NCBI RefSeq assembly: GCF_016908595.1
Contig: NZ_JAFBEC010000004.1
Coordinates: 186,001 to 250,000, forward strand
DNA: 64,000 nt
Source: Geomicrobium sediminis
Lineage (GTDB): Bacteria > Bacillota > Bacilli > Bacillales > Marinococcaceae
Reading direction: 5' to 3'
Positions 54,397-63,214 of the stretch are shown here, piece after piece. The notes under the pieces were generated by a model. That model had not been told where the DNA came from. It ran no database searches and was given only the letters and a program-made list of their open reading frames with translations. Within the stretch, counting starts at the first letter, position 1. Every line of letters starts with the position of its first letter. The translations under genes and the position numbers were made by a program.

Positions 54397-55353
54397 ATGA
54401 AGAAGAATTGGCAAAGAATTGGGTTTGCATCAACATTAACACTTGCACTCGTTGCAGCTGGATGTGGGACGGACGACGCGGAAGAGCAAGACACAGCAGA
54501 TGAGAACGGTGACACAGAAGCAAGTGAAGACGAAGATGACGCTGATACAGCGGGTACGAACTACGGTGAAGAGTTAGATTACACGATTACAGGAATCGAC
54601 GCTGGAGCAGGGGTTGTAGCGGCGGCTGAACGTGCAATCGAAGATTATGATCTTGAAGATTGGAACGTACAGACAAGTTCAGGTGCAGCGATGACACAAG
54701 AATTGACGAGTGCCATTGAAAACGAAGAGCCAATCATCGTTACAGGGTGGACACCTCACTGGAAATTCGAAGCGTTTGACCTAAAGATCCTCGATGATCC
54801 TGAGAACTCATTCGGTGAAGCAGAAAGCATTCATACGATTGTTCGTGAAGGACTTTCAAGTGACATGCCTGAAGCTCACGAGATGCTTGATAACTTTGCT
54901 TGGACAGCAGAAGACATGGATGCGGTTATGCTAGAGATTCATGAAGGAACAGATGAAGTCGAAGCTGCACAAAACTGGATCGATGAGAACCAAGACGTTG
55001 TTGACGGATGGACTGAGGGAATCCCTGAAGTTGATGGAGACGAAATTCTACTTGCATACGTTGCTTGGGATACTGAAATCGCATCAACAAACGTTGTTGC
55101 ACTCGTACTTGAAAGCTTAGGATATGATGTAAGCATGAGTTCAATGGAAGCAAACATCATGTTCACAGCCGTAGCGAACGGCGATGCAGATGCAATGGTT
55201 GCCGCTTGGTTACCAGGAACACATGAAGATTACCATGCACAAATGGAAGATCAATACGAAGATCTTGGACCGAACCTTGACGGTGAAGCGGCACTTGGAT
55301 TAACGGTACCAGCTTACATGGACATTGATTCAATTGAAGATCTTAAAGAGTAA
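54397..55353 (+). CDS. opuAC: Glycine betaine-binding lipoprotein
   Basis: 318 residues from the ATG that starts a signal peptide; 16 upstream in-frame codons are unlikely. Lipobox VAAGC is at about residues 18-22. An extremely acidic linker follows (about residues 25-55, nearly all Asp, Glu, Thr), then the OpuAC solute-binding domain with candidate betaine-cage tryptophans in GWTPHWKF, YVAWDTEIAS and VAAWLPGTHE. Last gene of the operon. Imports compatible solutes under osmotic stress. Confidence 0.96.
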   Translation: MKKNWQRIGFASTLTLALVAAGCGTDDAEEQDTADENGDTEASEDEDDADTAGTNYGEELDYTITGIDAGAGVVAAAERAIEDYDLEDWNVQTSSGAAMTQELTSAIENEEPIIVTGWTPHWKFEAFDLKILDDPENSFGEAESIHTIVREGLSSDMPEAHEMLDNFAWTAEDMDAVMLEIHEGTDEVEAAQNWIDENQDVVDGWTEGIPEVDGDEILLAYVAWDTEIASTNVVALVLESLGYDVSMSSMEANIMFTAVANGDADAMVAAWLPGTHEDYHAQMEDQYEDLGPNLDGEAALGLTVPAYMDIDSIEDLKE

Positions 55354-55365
55354 TCATCCCAAGAG

Positions 55366-55401
55366 GCTAAGAAAACATTCATGTTTTCTTAGCTTTTTTT
55401 A
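55366..55401 (+). terminator. Intrinsic terminator of opuA
   Basis: GCTAAGAAAACAT pairs with ATGTTTTCTTAGC, followed by seven T. Confidence 0.93.
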
Positions 55402-55426
55402 ATAGTTTTTATCGTACTGCCGATAT
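55400..55426 (+). promoter_or_regulatory. SigD promoter of cheV
   Basis: TAAT, 15 nt, GCCGATAT: a perfect SigD -10 and a 3/4 -35. It starts in the last base of the opuA terminator T tract. Confidence 0.8.
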
Positions 55427-55458
55427 ATACAGTAGAGTGTTTATAGGAGGCAGACAAG

Positions 55459-56349
55459 ATGAGTTCCTTTTTTGATGAAACAGATTATGAAAATGAGGAT
55501 TTAAATGAATTTGAAGTCATGGTCTACCGTGCGAATGCCATTCAATTGGCCATTAACATTTTAAAAATACGAGAAATTATAACGGTGCAACCGATCACTC
55601 CGACCCCGAATCGGCATCACTTTGTTGAAGGCGTGATTCAAGTCCGTGAGGAGACCATTCCAGTGATCGACGTAGGCAAAGTGTTAGACTTACCAGCTCA
55701 AAACAACGATCAAACGAAAATGATGATCGTAGAGATCAATGAGCTTACGATGGCGCTCTTAATTGAAGATGTGGATCAAATTGTACGTGTGAACTGGTCA
55801 AACGTGCACAATGCCGATGAGATTGCTGCTGGCAGTGAAGCGCAAGCAACAGGAACATTCATGTTGGAAGACAAATCGATCTTTTTGCTTGATTACGAGA
55901 AAATGATTATGGATATTGTGAGTGAATCGTCGCTAAGTCAACATGAGGCGTATCGTTATGTGAATGAGCGGGAACAGAAAGTGGTCGTCGCGATTGAGGA
56001 TTCAAAAACGATGTTAGTGGTCCTCCGTACACAGCTAACGGCAGCTGGTTATACGAATGTCCACTATTTCGATGACGGTCGTAAAGCATTTGAAGCGTTG
56101 CAGCAGTTAAACCACTGTGACTTGATCGTGACGGACTTAGAGATGCCGGGTCTAACTGGTCATCAATTAACAAAGTACATCCGAGACGATCAAACACATA
56201 AGGCCGTTCCGATCGTGTTATTCTCAGCCATTGAAAGCGAGAACGTCGTAGAGCGAAATGATGAAGTTGGTGTAAGCACTCAAGTGACAAAACCAAATTA
56301 TGAGCAACTTATCCGCGTGATGGACAGCTATGTAACCTTAAATGTTTAA
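55459..56349 (+). CDS. cheV: Chemotaxis coupling protein CheV
   Basis: 296 residues, TAGGAGG site. N-terminal CheW-like domain (EFEVMVYRANAIQLAINILKIREII ... HHFVEGVIQVREETIPVIDV) and C-terminal receiver domain (VVVAIEDSKTMLVVL, phospho-Asp in LIVTDLEMPGLTGHQL, KPNYEQL). CheV couples chemoreceptors to CheA and is phosphorylated during adaptation. Its SigD promoter places it in the motility regulon together with hag. Confidence 0.97.
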   Translation: MSSFFDETDYENEDLNEFEVMVYRANAIQLAINILKIREIITVQPITPTPNRHHFVEGVIQVREETIPVIDVGKVLDLPAQNNDQTKMMIVEINELTMALLIEDVDQIVRVNWSNVHNADEIAAGSEAQATGTFMLEDKSIFLLDYEKMIMDIVSESSLSQHEAYRYVNEREQKVVVAIEDSKTMLVVLRTQLTAAGYTNVHYFDDGRKAFEALQQLNHCDLIVTDLEMPGLTGHQLTKYIRDDQTHKAVPIVLFSAIESENVVERNDEVGVSTQVTKPNYEQLIRVMDSYVTLNV

Positions 56350-56353
56350 AACA

Positions 56354-56407
56354 AAAAGAAAGCGAGTAACGGAACGAAGTATCATTCCGTTACTCGCTTT
56401 CTTTTTG
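56354..56407 (+). terminator. Very strong terminator of cheV
   Basis: A 20-bp stem (AAAGAAAGCGAGTAACGGAA and its exact complement) around a 10-nt loop, followed by TTTTTG. Confidence 0.95.
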
Positions 56408-56602
56408 TATCAGAGCGTCAATAAACGTCTTACTGTATTAAAACAGATAAACGATTAAAGATTTACAGTAGTATAGAACCGTAATTTTTAGAAGTATTGG
56501 GTAAAGAAATATGCAATTCATACTGATAAATAGGCGAAAATCCATTGTGTGAACGTGAAAAGAGAAAAATCCAGAATTGTTATATAAAATTGATAAAAAT
56601 AG

Positions 56603-56631
56603 TTGACTGTATTATAACAATGACGTACAAT
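56603..56631 (+). promoter_or_regulatory. SigA promoter of the 38-residue protein gene
   Basis: TTGACT, 17 nt, TACAAT. Apart from this, the 317 bp after cheV show no other gene. Confidence 0.75.
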
Positions 56632-56666
56632 GAGCATACACTATTCCAAAAAGGGAGAGGAAACTT

Positions 56667-56783
56667 ATGGAAATGACACAACGTTATCAAGAAATGAAAG
56701 AAAATAACAAAAACGAAACGACGGAGACACCATCTGTTATTCAACAGATTAATGAGTACTATGAGCACGATTTCCAAGCGTAA
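56667..56783 (+). CDS. Small hydrophilic protein, 38 residues
   Basis: A 38-codon ORF with AAAGGGAGAGG upstream and a near-consensus promoter, so it is very likely expressed. The peptide MEMTQRYQEMKENN... has a charged, Asn/Lys/Glu-rich first half and a second half VIQQINEYYEHDFQA that could form a helix. No membrane segment and no recognised family. It is followed by another small gene 78 nt away. Confidence 0.65.
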   Translation: MEMTQRYQEMKENNKNETTETPSVIQQINEYYEHDFQA

Positions 56784-56861
56784 TACTCGTCATACGCCTA
56801 GTTGTGTGGTACAATGCTAGTCATGTATTGATTTTACCGCATAAAGGCTAGGTGAAATTTT

Positions 56862-57050
56862 ATGGAAGAAAAAGAGAAGTTGTTTCAAATTGGTGAATCA
56901 GTGAAGTACGAAGGTGAGATGATGAAGGTCATCGCGGAATACGAGCGGACAATCGTTGCTGAATTCAACCGCTTTCCGATTCCTGATAAAGAGGAAGAGT
57001 TCCCATTTCGTCGAATCGTTATCAAAAAGGGAAACGTACAACGTACGTAA
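56862..57050 (+). CDS. Small soluble protein, 62 residues
   Basis: 62 residues. KLFQIGESVKYEGEMMKVIAEYERTIVAEFNRF reads as a small beta-barrel (SH3-like) fold, somewhat like the short DUF2187/YkvS proteins of Bacilli, but the similarity is weak. The ribosome binding site is poor (AGGTGA). A strong terminator follows directly. Function unknown. Confidence 0.65.
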   Translation: MEEKEKLFQIGESVKYEGEMMKVIAEYERTIVAEFNRFPIPDKEEEFPFRRIVIKKGNVQRT

Positions 57051-57055
57051 CACAT

Positions 57056-57093
57056 CAAAAAAGCATCGGTGCAATTGCTCCGATGCTTTTTTT
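57056..57093. terminator. Bidirectional terminator
   Basis: AAAAAAGCATCGG pairs with CCGATGCTTTTTT around a 10-nt loop; it serves the 62-residue gene and the convergent HAD gene. Confidence 0.92.
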
Positions 57094-57096
57094 ACG

Positions 57097-57855
57097 TTAA
57101 ATGGTATGTTTTTCTTTTAGTGAACGAATGGTCTCTACAATCGTTGCTTCTGTCCTTGCGTTCAATTGAATCTGTTCCTTCGCATAAGGGAACAGAGGCG
57201 CGAAGTCACCGATCATCACGGAGTGAACAGCTTTTTGGAACAACGGTAAATCGTTCAGATCATTGCCGAACATAATGTAATCTTCGGCACAAACGCTTTG
57301 AAATCCAGCTCGTTTGTTTACGTTCTCGCCAGTTAAATCAAAGCGAGCTTCATCGCGGTAACGATGTCTCGTAATGTTTAATGTCGGAATCTGATCAAGG
57401 AGTGGCGTTGGGTCGCCGCATTCTAGAACGAGTAGCTTTGAAATGAATTGCAACTCGTCAACAGAGACGTCTTTAGCGTTTTGTAAAACATTAATCATTG
57501 GGAGAAATGGATGTTCTTCGTCCCCGACAATGCTATAGTCCCAATGTCCGTCAATTAAGTAGGTTGCATCGATGTCTTTAAGAATGGCTGTTACAGTACG
57601 AAACGTTTCGTGATCGATGTCTACATAACGCCTTAGTTTTTGATTCTCCCAAACGACAGCACCGTTGGCGCCAATTAATCGAACGTCATGCAAACGTTCA
57701 TCAATAACAGGAAGCATATCACGAATCCCTCTCGCGGATGCAAAGGTAACATCGTGACCGTATTCTTTGAGTGCAACGAGTTCATCAGCAATCAATGTCG
57801 ACATTTTCTTCCCGTTAAAGACGATCGTTCCGTCCAAATCAAAAATAAATTGCAT
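57097..57855 (-). CDS. HAD-superfamily Cof-type phosphatase
   Basis: 252 residues. Motif I FDLDGTIV (nucleophile Asp at residue 5-7), motif II FASARG, motif III Lys in the NKRAGFQSV region and motif IV FGNDLNDLPLF, with a C2B-type cap between about 85 and 175. Relatives dephosphorylate sugar phosphates or flavin nucleotides. It starts 2 nt after the flavin reductase stop, so the two form an operon. Confidence 0.93.
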   Translation of the reverse strand: MQFIFDLDGTIVFNGKKMSTLIADELVALKEYGHDVTFASARGIRDMLPVIDERLHDVRLIGANGAVVWENQKLRRYVDIDHETFRTVTAILKDIDATYLIDGHWDYSIVGDEEHPFLPMINVLQNAKDVSVDELQFISKLLVLECGDPTPLLDQIPTLNITRHRYRDEARFDLTGENVNKRAGFQSVCAEDYIMFGNDLNDLPLFQKAVHSVMIGDFAPLFPYAKEQIQLNARTEATIVETIRSLKEKHTI

Positions 57856-57857
57856 CG

Positions 57858-58484
57858 TTACTCTTCTTTCCTTGGAAGTGGAAAGGACGGTGTCTTTAAC
57901 GTGCTGTAATCACCGGCTAACCGTGCAAGAGGTGAGAGTTCCGCGATATTCGTCTTATAATTGCCTAAGTAAACGTCATCATTAACACGTACTCGTTTAA
58001 CTTTACCGAGTACGAGGTGGTCTGTACCGACTTGAATAATATCAGATTTCTCACACTCAAATGCAATAGGAGCCTCTTTAATCGTTGGAGGCTGCACGGT
58101 AAGTGAAGAAATTGGGGTTAACTGTGATTTGTTAAATTCATCAATATGTTCTGGATAATGAAGAGACGTCTCATGCATCGCATTCGCTAAGTGTTCAGGA
58201 ACGACGTGGATAACGAATTGTTCCGTTTCTCGTATGTTGGTGAGTGTATCTTTAACCGTGCCACTTCGCTCTTGGACTCCGGGACCAACAGAAAACAATA
58301 AGGTCGGAGGCTTTCTTGAAGCAACGGTAAAAAAGCTAAAAGGAGCAAGGTTAGAGACTCCGTCTTTTGAACGTGATGAAACCCATGCAATCGGTCTTGG
58401 TACGACCGATCCAATCATTAATTTATACATCTCTTGTGTTGAAAGCTCTGTAGGGTCAAATACATGGCTATCATCTTTAGGCAC
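57858..58484 (-). CDS. Flavin reductase-like FMN-binding protein
   Basis: 208 residues, GTG start after AAAGGAG. The split-barrel flavin-binding signature is YKLMIGSVVPRPIAWVSSRSKDG then SNLAPFSFFTVASRKPP. It probably uses FMN and NAD(P)H. Coupled to the HAD phosphatase downstream, whose family includes flavin phosphatases; a shared flavin role is only a suggestion. Confidence 0.92.
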   Translation of the reverse strand: MPKDDSHVFDPTELSTQEMYKLMIGSVVPRPIAWVSSRSKDGVSNLAPFSFFTVASRKPPTLLFSVGPGVQERSGTVKDTLTNIRETEQFVIHVVPEHLANAMHETSLHYPEHIDEFNKSQLTPISSLTVQPPTIKEAPIAFECEKSDIIQVGTDHLVLGKVKRVRVNDDVYLGNYKTNIAELSPLARLAGDYSTLKTPSFPLPRKEE

Positions 58485-58540
58485 GACTCAACAACTCCTT
58501 TATATGTAGAAGTAGTTTAAGTGTAGCACAAATTGTCCAT

Positions 58541-59407
58541 CTACATGTGGGAGTTACTCTTAAATTTTCCGCCGTGCACTTCTTGTGCATCCATCACTGT
58601 AATGAATGCTTCTTTATCAATGTCAAAGACGATCGACTTTAATTTCATCACCTCTAGTCGGGTGACAACGATGTAGAGCACTTCTTTATCAGAGTGAGTA
58701 AACGCGCCGTAGCCAGGCATGACGGTCAGAGATCGTCCGAGTCGATGAACAATCTCGGAGCTAAGCTTTTTCTTTTTGTTGCTCACAATCATGACGGCTT
58801 TCGTTTCATCGATTCCTTGAATGACCGCATCAATCGTTTTAGAGGCGACAAAGTACGTAATGATGGATAACATCGCTTGTTCGACACCGAATACGAATGC
58901 TGCCCACGCAAAGATAAAGATGTTAATAAACATCACGAATTCCCCAACTGAAAAGGGGAGGTTTCTCGTAAGCAGAATGCCAAGAATTTCAGTACCGTCT
59001 AGCGCACCGCCGTGACGAATCACAATGCCGACACCAGCTCCTAAGATAAAGCCACCAAACAACGTTGATACGAGCGGCTCATGGATAAAAGAATCCATAT
59101 GAGCAAGTTGTTGCTCGCTAATCGCCATGACGACAATTGCGAATAGAGATGTGACAAAAAATTGCGGACCGATATGCTTTAATCCAAAAAAAAGAAAAGG
59201 TAAGTTAATAATTAAGACGAAAAAACCGAAGCCTAGCCCGGTGATTTTAGATAAAATGAGCGCAACCCCAATTACACCACCATCAATTACCATATTCGGA
59301 ATTAAAAAGAGTTGGATGGCAATGGCCACAAGGGAAGCGCCGCTTATGACCATCATTGCGCGGTATAGAACGTTTGACACGACGCGTTTTTTTCTACGAT
59401 AGACCAT
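58541..59407 (-). CDS. YitT-family membrane protein with DUF2179 domain
   Basis: 288 residues, GGGGGAGGG site. Five to six membrane helices in the first 190 residues (PNMVIDGGVIGVALILSKITG, FGGFILGAGVGIVIRHGGALDGTEIL), then a cytoplasmic DUF2179 domain (MIVSNKKKKLSSEIVHRLGRSLT, GKFK). The family is abundant in Bacilli; its transport substrate is unknown. Confidence 0.93.
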   Translation of the reverse strand: MVYRRKKRVVSNVLYRAMMVISGASLVAIAIQLFLIPNMVIDGGVIGVALILSKITGLGFGFFVLIINLPFLFFGLKHIGPQFFVTSLFAIVVMAISEQQLAHMDSFIHEPLVSTLFGGFILGAGVGIVIRHGGALDGTEILGILLTRNLPFSVGEFVMFINIFIFAWAAFVFGVEQAMLSIITYFVASKTIDAVIQGIDETKAVMIVSNKKKKLSSEIVHRLGRSLTVMPGYGAFTHSDKEVLYIVVTRLEVMKLKSIVFDIDKEAFITVMDAQEVHGGKFKSNSHM

Positions 59408-59471
59408 CAGAGCCCTCCCCCTTTTAGCTTCTATACTTATACATATCGCTAAAGAGGGACAAACATGCCAA

Positions 59472-60653
59472 TCAGATTTGCTTCGAGGATTTTGTCTCTT
59501 TCGAGTGGTGGAGTTTGTATACGGTTGCTTCGTCAGGGTAAGCAGGATATAACGGCGCTTGATGTTTCTTTCTCTTTATAATTCCGACCGTAACCATCAG
59601 GATGGGTAACAGTGTACCCACAGTAATAGAATGAGGAACACTTACATATTGATAGAAGCTTCGTTCTTCAGCGATATTGTTGAAATAATAATCGGCTAAA
59701 TAAACGAGTAGTAACGCAATGGCTGGAATGAGTGTGCGCACACTTGTTAATTTTAAAAAATGCTTCAAAGCGATGATGATGCAGTGGAAATACAATACTA
59801 AGTTGAAATAGATGCAAATAAACCAGACGACGGTAATTGTCGCTTCGACACGTTGAAGAAAACCGGCAGCGTTAATTTCTTGAGCGAGTGTGAATGCTGG
59901 GTAATGATCAACCGCAACAAGTTCAGGGGACAGCACTGCAATACATAAGAAGGTTATGATAGTAAGCGTCAAACAACCGAGGGCATAGCCCGTCCAAAGG
60001 GCTCGTTCTCCAGCTTTTTTCTTTGCGAGGTATTTCGGAAAGACAGTTAATTGAATCACAACATTCGAGATAACGTTTCCGAGAAAGATTGAAAATGCTT
60101 CCGTCATGTCAAACATAGAAGAGGTGAAATACGGCTGTAAAAAGCCGATATCAATTAACGGTGATGTCGTAAAGATGAGAAACAGTAGCGGGACAATGAA
60201 AAAGACGAAACAAAGCTCTGCAGTTCTAGCGATCGGCTCAATACCAGAAAAAATACCAAAAGCGATAATGCCAATGCCAATTGCTGCGATAACGATAAAA
60301 GGTGTTGAAGGTAACGTATAGTTTTGAATAAACGTAACTGAATACGATGTAATTGCCGGAAAATGAAAAACAGGCAATGATAGAAAGAGTAACGAGAAAA
60401 CGGTTCCGATGGGTTTGCCAAAAATCTGGTCGTTCATTTCATAGATCGTGGAGATTGGATACCAGCGGGCGAGTACTGTATAGAGAAATACCACACCTGC
60501 GCCAAGTAAACTAGCAACAACTGGTATAATCCAAGCATCTTGATGCAAAAACGATGTGAGTGATGTTGAAAGTCCAAGAAGAGCCGTACTACACGTCGCA
60601 TAGAAAACGAGAAATCCATATGAACGTGGAGAAACTTGTGCAATTGTTCTCAT
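59472..60653 (-). CDS. Spore germinant receptor B subunit, second copy
   Basis: 393 residues, AAAGGAGG site, overlapping the preceding B gene by 4 nt (ATGA). A ten-helix APC-type permease of the GerAB family: YGFLVFYATCSTALLG, DAWIIPVVASLLGAGVVFLYT, LAQEINAAGFLQRVEATITVVWFICIYF. B subunits bind germinants in the inner spore membrane. It has a longer C-terminal tail than its neighbour. Last gene of the Ger operon. Confidence 0.92.
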   Translation of the reverse strand: MRTIAQVSPRSYGFLVFYATCSTALLGLSTSLTSFLHQDAWIIPVVASLLGAGVVFLYTVLARWYPISTIYEMNDQIFGKPIGTVFSLLFLSLPVFHFPAITSYSVTFIQNYTLPSTPFIVIAAIGIGIIAFGIFSGIEPIARTAELCFVFFIVPLLFLIFTTSPLIDIGFLQPYFTSSMFDMTEAFSIFLGNVISNVVIQLTVFPKYLAKKKAGERALWTGYALGCLTLTIITFLCIAVLSPELVAVDHYPAFTLAQEINAAGFLQRVEATITVVWFICIYFNLVLYFHCIIIALKHFLKLTSVRTLIPAIALLLVYLADYYFNNIAEERSFYQYVSVPHSITVGTLLPILMVTVGIIKRKKHQAPLYPAYPDEATVYKLHHSKETKSSKQI

Positions 60654-61765
60654 TTAGCGACGCCTCCTTTGGACGCGTGTCTTTTTTTCTTGATGATCGT
60701 TGTGATCAGAAGTGCGGAAGGGATTGTAATCCCAATCATGAGGGAAAGTGTTGAAACGATGTAACGATAATAAAATAAATCCTCTGCAGTATTTGAGAAA
60801 GCGAGCACGGTTAACATGACCATCAACATGCCGATCGGTAGTGATAAAGGTTTGTATGTCTCTAAATTTGAAAGTCTGCCAACGCCGTAAATGATCGCTG
60901 TTAAATACACCGTAATTTTAAAGTAAATTGTTATAAACCAAATGACAGTAATTAACACTTCAACACGTTCGACAAATCCACCGAGCGCAATACGCTGAGC
61001 CAAAACGAATGCAGGGTAGTAGGAAGTACTCATATAATGTGGTCCTAAAACGCTCGTGCAAAGAAATGTCATGATAAATAAAATAACATTGCCGAAAATA
61101 TAGCCTAATTTTATGACTTGTACCGCTTTTTTCTTGTCGCCTGCCATTTGTGGAAAGAACGTCAATAAAAAGACTGCGTTAATTGCTGTTATAGAAAAGT
61201 AAAACAAAAACGCACTAACATAATCTGTGATTGGTTGTTGCAACATCGGTAAGAGCAAGCTACCGTCTGCTTCAGGCATCTTAAGCGCAATTAACAACAC
61301 ATAAGGTAAGAAAAAAAAGGGTGTTGATAAGATCGCGAACATACTGTACGTTTCTGTCCCTAAAAAGACACCGTAAATGACGACGGTCATTGAAATGGCA
61401 AGGATCCATTCGTTTGGCGTCGACACGAGAATATGACTGCTGATAAAGCCCGCAGAGTAATTCATCACCGTAAATAACGTAAGGATGGCGAGCAACACGA
61501 GTAAAGCATTGCACACCTGCCCGCATGCTGTACCGAAGGCTGTGATTGTCATGTCAAATAGGTTTTTGTTCGGGTATAACAACCCGAGTTTGCAGATGAG
61601 CAATACAAACAAGTAGCCCGCACTCCCCGCGATAAGCGGAATCATCCACGCGTCTTGTTGTACCATCGTTCCGAGGATGAGTGGCAAACTAAGCAGTGAT
61701 GTACTACACGTGCTATACATCGTAAGGGCAAATAAACCCGGTGTTGAAACATGTTGATGCATCAT
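60650..61765 (-). CDS. Spore germinant receptor B subunit, first copy
   Basis: 371 residues, start at the first of two ATGs after GAGAGGA. GerAB-type permease: TPGLFALTMYSTCSTSLLSLP, QQDAWMIPLIAGSAGYLF, FVERVEVLITVIWFITIYF. It is similar over its whole length to the following B gene, so the pair probably arose by tandem duplication and diverged. Confidence 0.92.
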   Translation of the reverse strand: MMHQHVSTPGLFALTMYSTCSTSLLSLPLILGTMVQQDAWMIPLIAGSAGYLFVLLICKLGLLYPNKNLFDMTITAFGTACGQVCNALLVLLAILTLFTVMNYSAGFISSHILVSTPNEWILAISMTVVIYGVFLGTETYSMFAILSTPFFFLPYVLLIALKMPEADGSLLLPMLQQPITDYVSAFLFYFSITAINAVFLLTFFPQMAGDKKKAVQVIKLGYIFGNVILFIMTFLCTSVLGPHYMSTSYYPAFVLAQRIALGGFVERVEVLITVIWFITIYFKITVYLTAIIYGVGRLSNLETYKPLSLPIGMLMVMLTVLAFSNTAEDLFYYRYIVSTLSLMIGITIPSALLITTIIKKKRHASKGGVAK

Positions 61766-61769
61766 AGCC

Positions 61770-61991
61770 TTATAGTCCTCTCAGTTGTTTTACGAATTTG
61801 GTACTCGCAGTGGCGAAGCTCGGAATGTTAACGTCCAAGGCGATGAGTAAACCGAGAATGGTAGCGGCGGATAAAAAACTAAAGAAAAGGACAGTTAGTT
61901 TTTTGTTGTTGTTCTGTTTTAGTGTGTGCCGTTGTGTGATCCAAATCATGAAGCTTGTGAACACAACAGCTAAGACGTTTCCAATCACCAT
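61770..61991 (-). CDS. Small two-helix protein of the Ger operon (D-type subunit)
   Basis: 73 residues: helix 1 IGNVLAVVFTSFMIWIT (about 3-19), a basic turn QRHTLKQNNNKK, helix 2 TVLFFSFLSAATILGLLIAL (about 33-52), then a short tail. Size, two helices and position between C and B genes match the D subunits described in some germinant receptors, which tune germination. The start lies just after the gerC stop. Confidence 0.75.
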   Translation of the reverse strand: MVIGNVLAVVFTSFMIWITQRHTLKQNNNKKLTVLFFSFLSAATILGLLIALDVNIPSFATASTKFVKQLRGL

Positions 61992-61995
61992 CTAC

Positions 61996-63201
61996 TTAAT
62001 CATCCTCGGAAAATGAATTGATAATGTTGCCTGTATCTGTGATGTTAATGTTTACTTCATACGTCACTTCAACGTTAGGAAACTCTTCAGCCCAGTTATC
62101 TTCAAGTTGCTCCCATACTGTTGGGTGCTTGCGGTGAATCATTTGACCGAATCCGACGATATCCGCTTGATGAGCCTTTGCTTCTTTTACAGTCTCTTGT
62201 AATGTAGCGACAAATTCTTGTTCTGCTTGTTCTTGAATGAGGTAAAAGTTCTCTTCTTTCGATAAATCAAGATCTTTACAATTCACTTCTGAAATATGTG
62301 CACCGATATCAACGGTCAAGTCAATGATTGGCTTATGATTTACGATTCGAACGTCGTATTTCGTTCGCTCTTTAAAGCTTTCAAGTGCAAACTCGTCTTC
62401 TTGACTGTTCGGACAAGTGAAACTACCAACACTGTCTCTTATATCACCAGTAATATAGTTAAGGCCTTTGCTTTGGTCTTGATTTAGCCAACCGACGAGA
62501 GCGTTGTTACGGAAGATCGCAAGACCTTCCATAAGTAATGTCGTTGATGGAGTATTCTTCTCTGCGTTTGAACGCTCTTGACCTTCTTCTAAATCTCCGA
62601 CGACGGTTACACCCATTAAGCTCGGTTCGATTCCTGGTGCTGTCGCGTCTTGATACAAGTCATCAAGGGTGACAATGCGAGTCCCTCCGTACGAGCGGGC
62701 GCCATATTGTAGAGAATCGAACATATTTTGTGAGGGGACATTCTCAAGAGGTGTTACGATGCCCATAATTTCTTTTGCTCTTTGGTCGTCTTTTGCAACT
62801 AATACAAAAAAGTCAGAACGTACTTCATGATCCCGGTAAAAGAAATCAAGAATGTTCGTAATCCCTTCGCGAGCGACTTCCTCACTAATGACGAGCACTT
62901 GCAAATGAGAAATGAACGCACGTCTCGGGCTTTTGTTCACATGTTTACGCAACGATTCGTGAATCGTTGGGGCAATTTCAGTTGTATTAAACGACTGAGC
63001 GTAACCATTTCCAATTTCTTGGGAGGCAATTTCAGCAGGGTTAATCGATTGCATCGTCAATTCATAATTTTCGTCAGATTTGTCGATGGCCATTCCCGTT
63101 ATAATGGAAAGTTCGTTCAACTCCCATCGGTCCCAGCAACCTGAAAGGAGTAAAACGCTCAGTATAACGAGCAAGCCAGAAGAAAGTCGTTTCATAAGCA
63201 T
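61996..63201 (-). CDS. Spore germinant receptor C subunit, lipoprotein
   Basis: 401 residues from the ATG after AGGAGTG; 18 upstream in-frame codons lack a site. Signal peptide with lipobox LLLSGC, then the invariant CWDRWELNELSIITGMAID of Ger(x)C proteins. Later landmarks: ISHLQVLVISEEVAREGI, VLVAKDDQRAKEIM and the C-terminal DIVGFGQMIHRKHPTVWEQLEDNW. Anchored on the outer face of the inner spore membrane and needed for receptor function. Confidence 0.96.
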   Translation of the reverse strand: MLMKRLSSGLLVILSVLLLSGCWDRWELNELSIITGMAIDKSDENYELTMQSINPAEIASQEIGNGYAQSFNTTEIAPTIHESLRKHVNKSPRRAFISHLQVLVISEEVAREGITNILDFFYRDHEVRSDFFVLVAKDDQRAKEIMGIVTPLENVPSQNMFDSLQYGARSYGGTRIVTLDDLYQDATAPGIEPSLMGVTVVGDLEEGQERSNAEKNTPSTTLLMEGLAIFRNNALVGWLNQDQSKGLNYITGDIRDSVGSFTCPNSQEDEFALESFKERTKYDVRIVNHKPIIDLTVDIGAHISEVNCKDLDLSKEENFYLIQEQAEQEFVATLQETVKEAKAHQADIVGFGQMIHRKHPTVWEQLEDNWAEEFPNVEVTYEVNINITDTGNIINSFSEDD

Positions 63202-63214
63202 TCTCTTTTCACTC

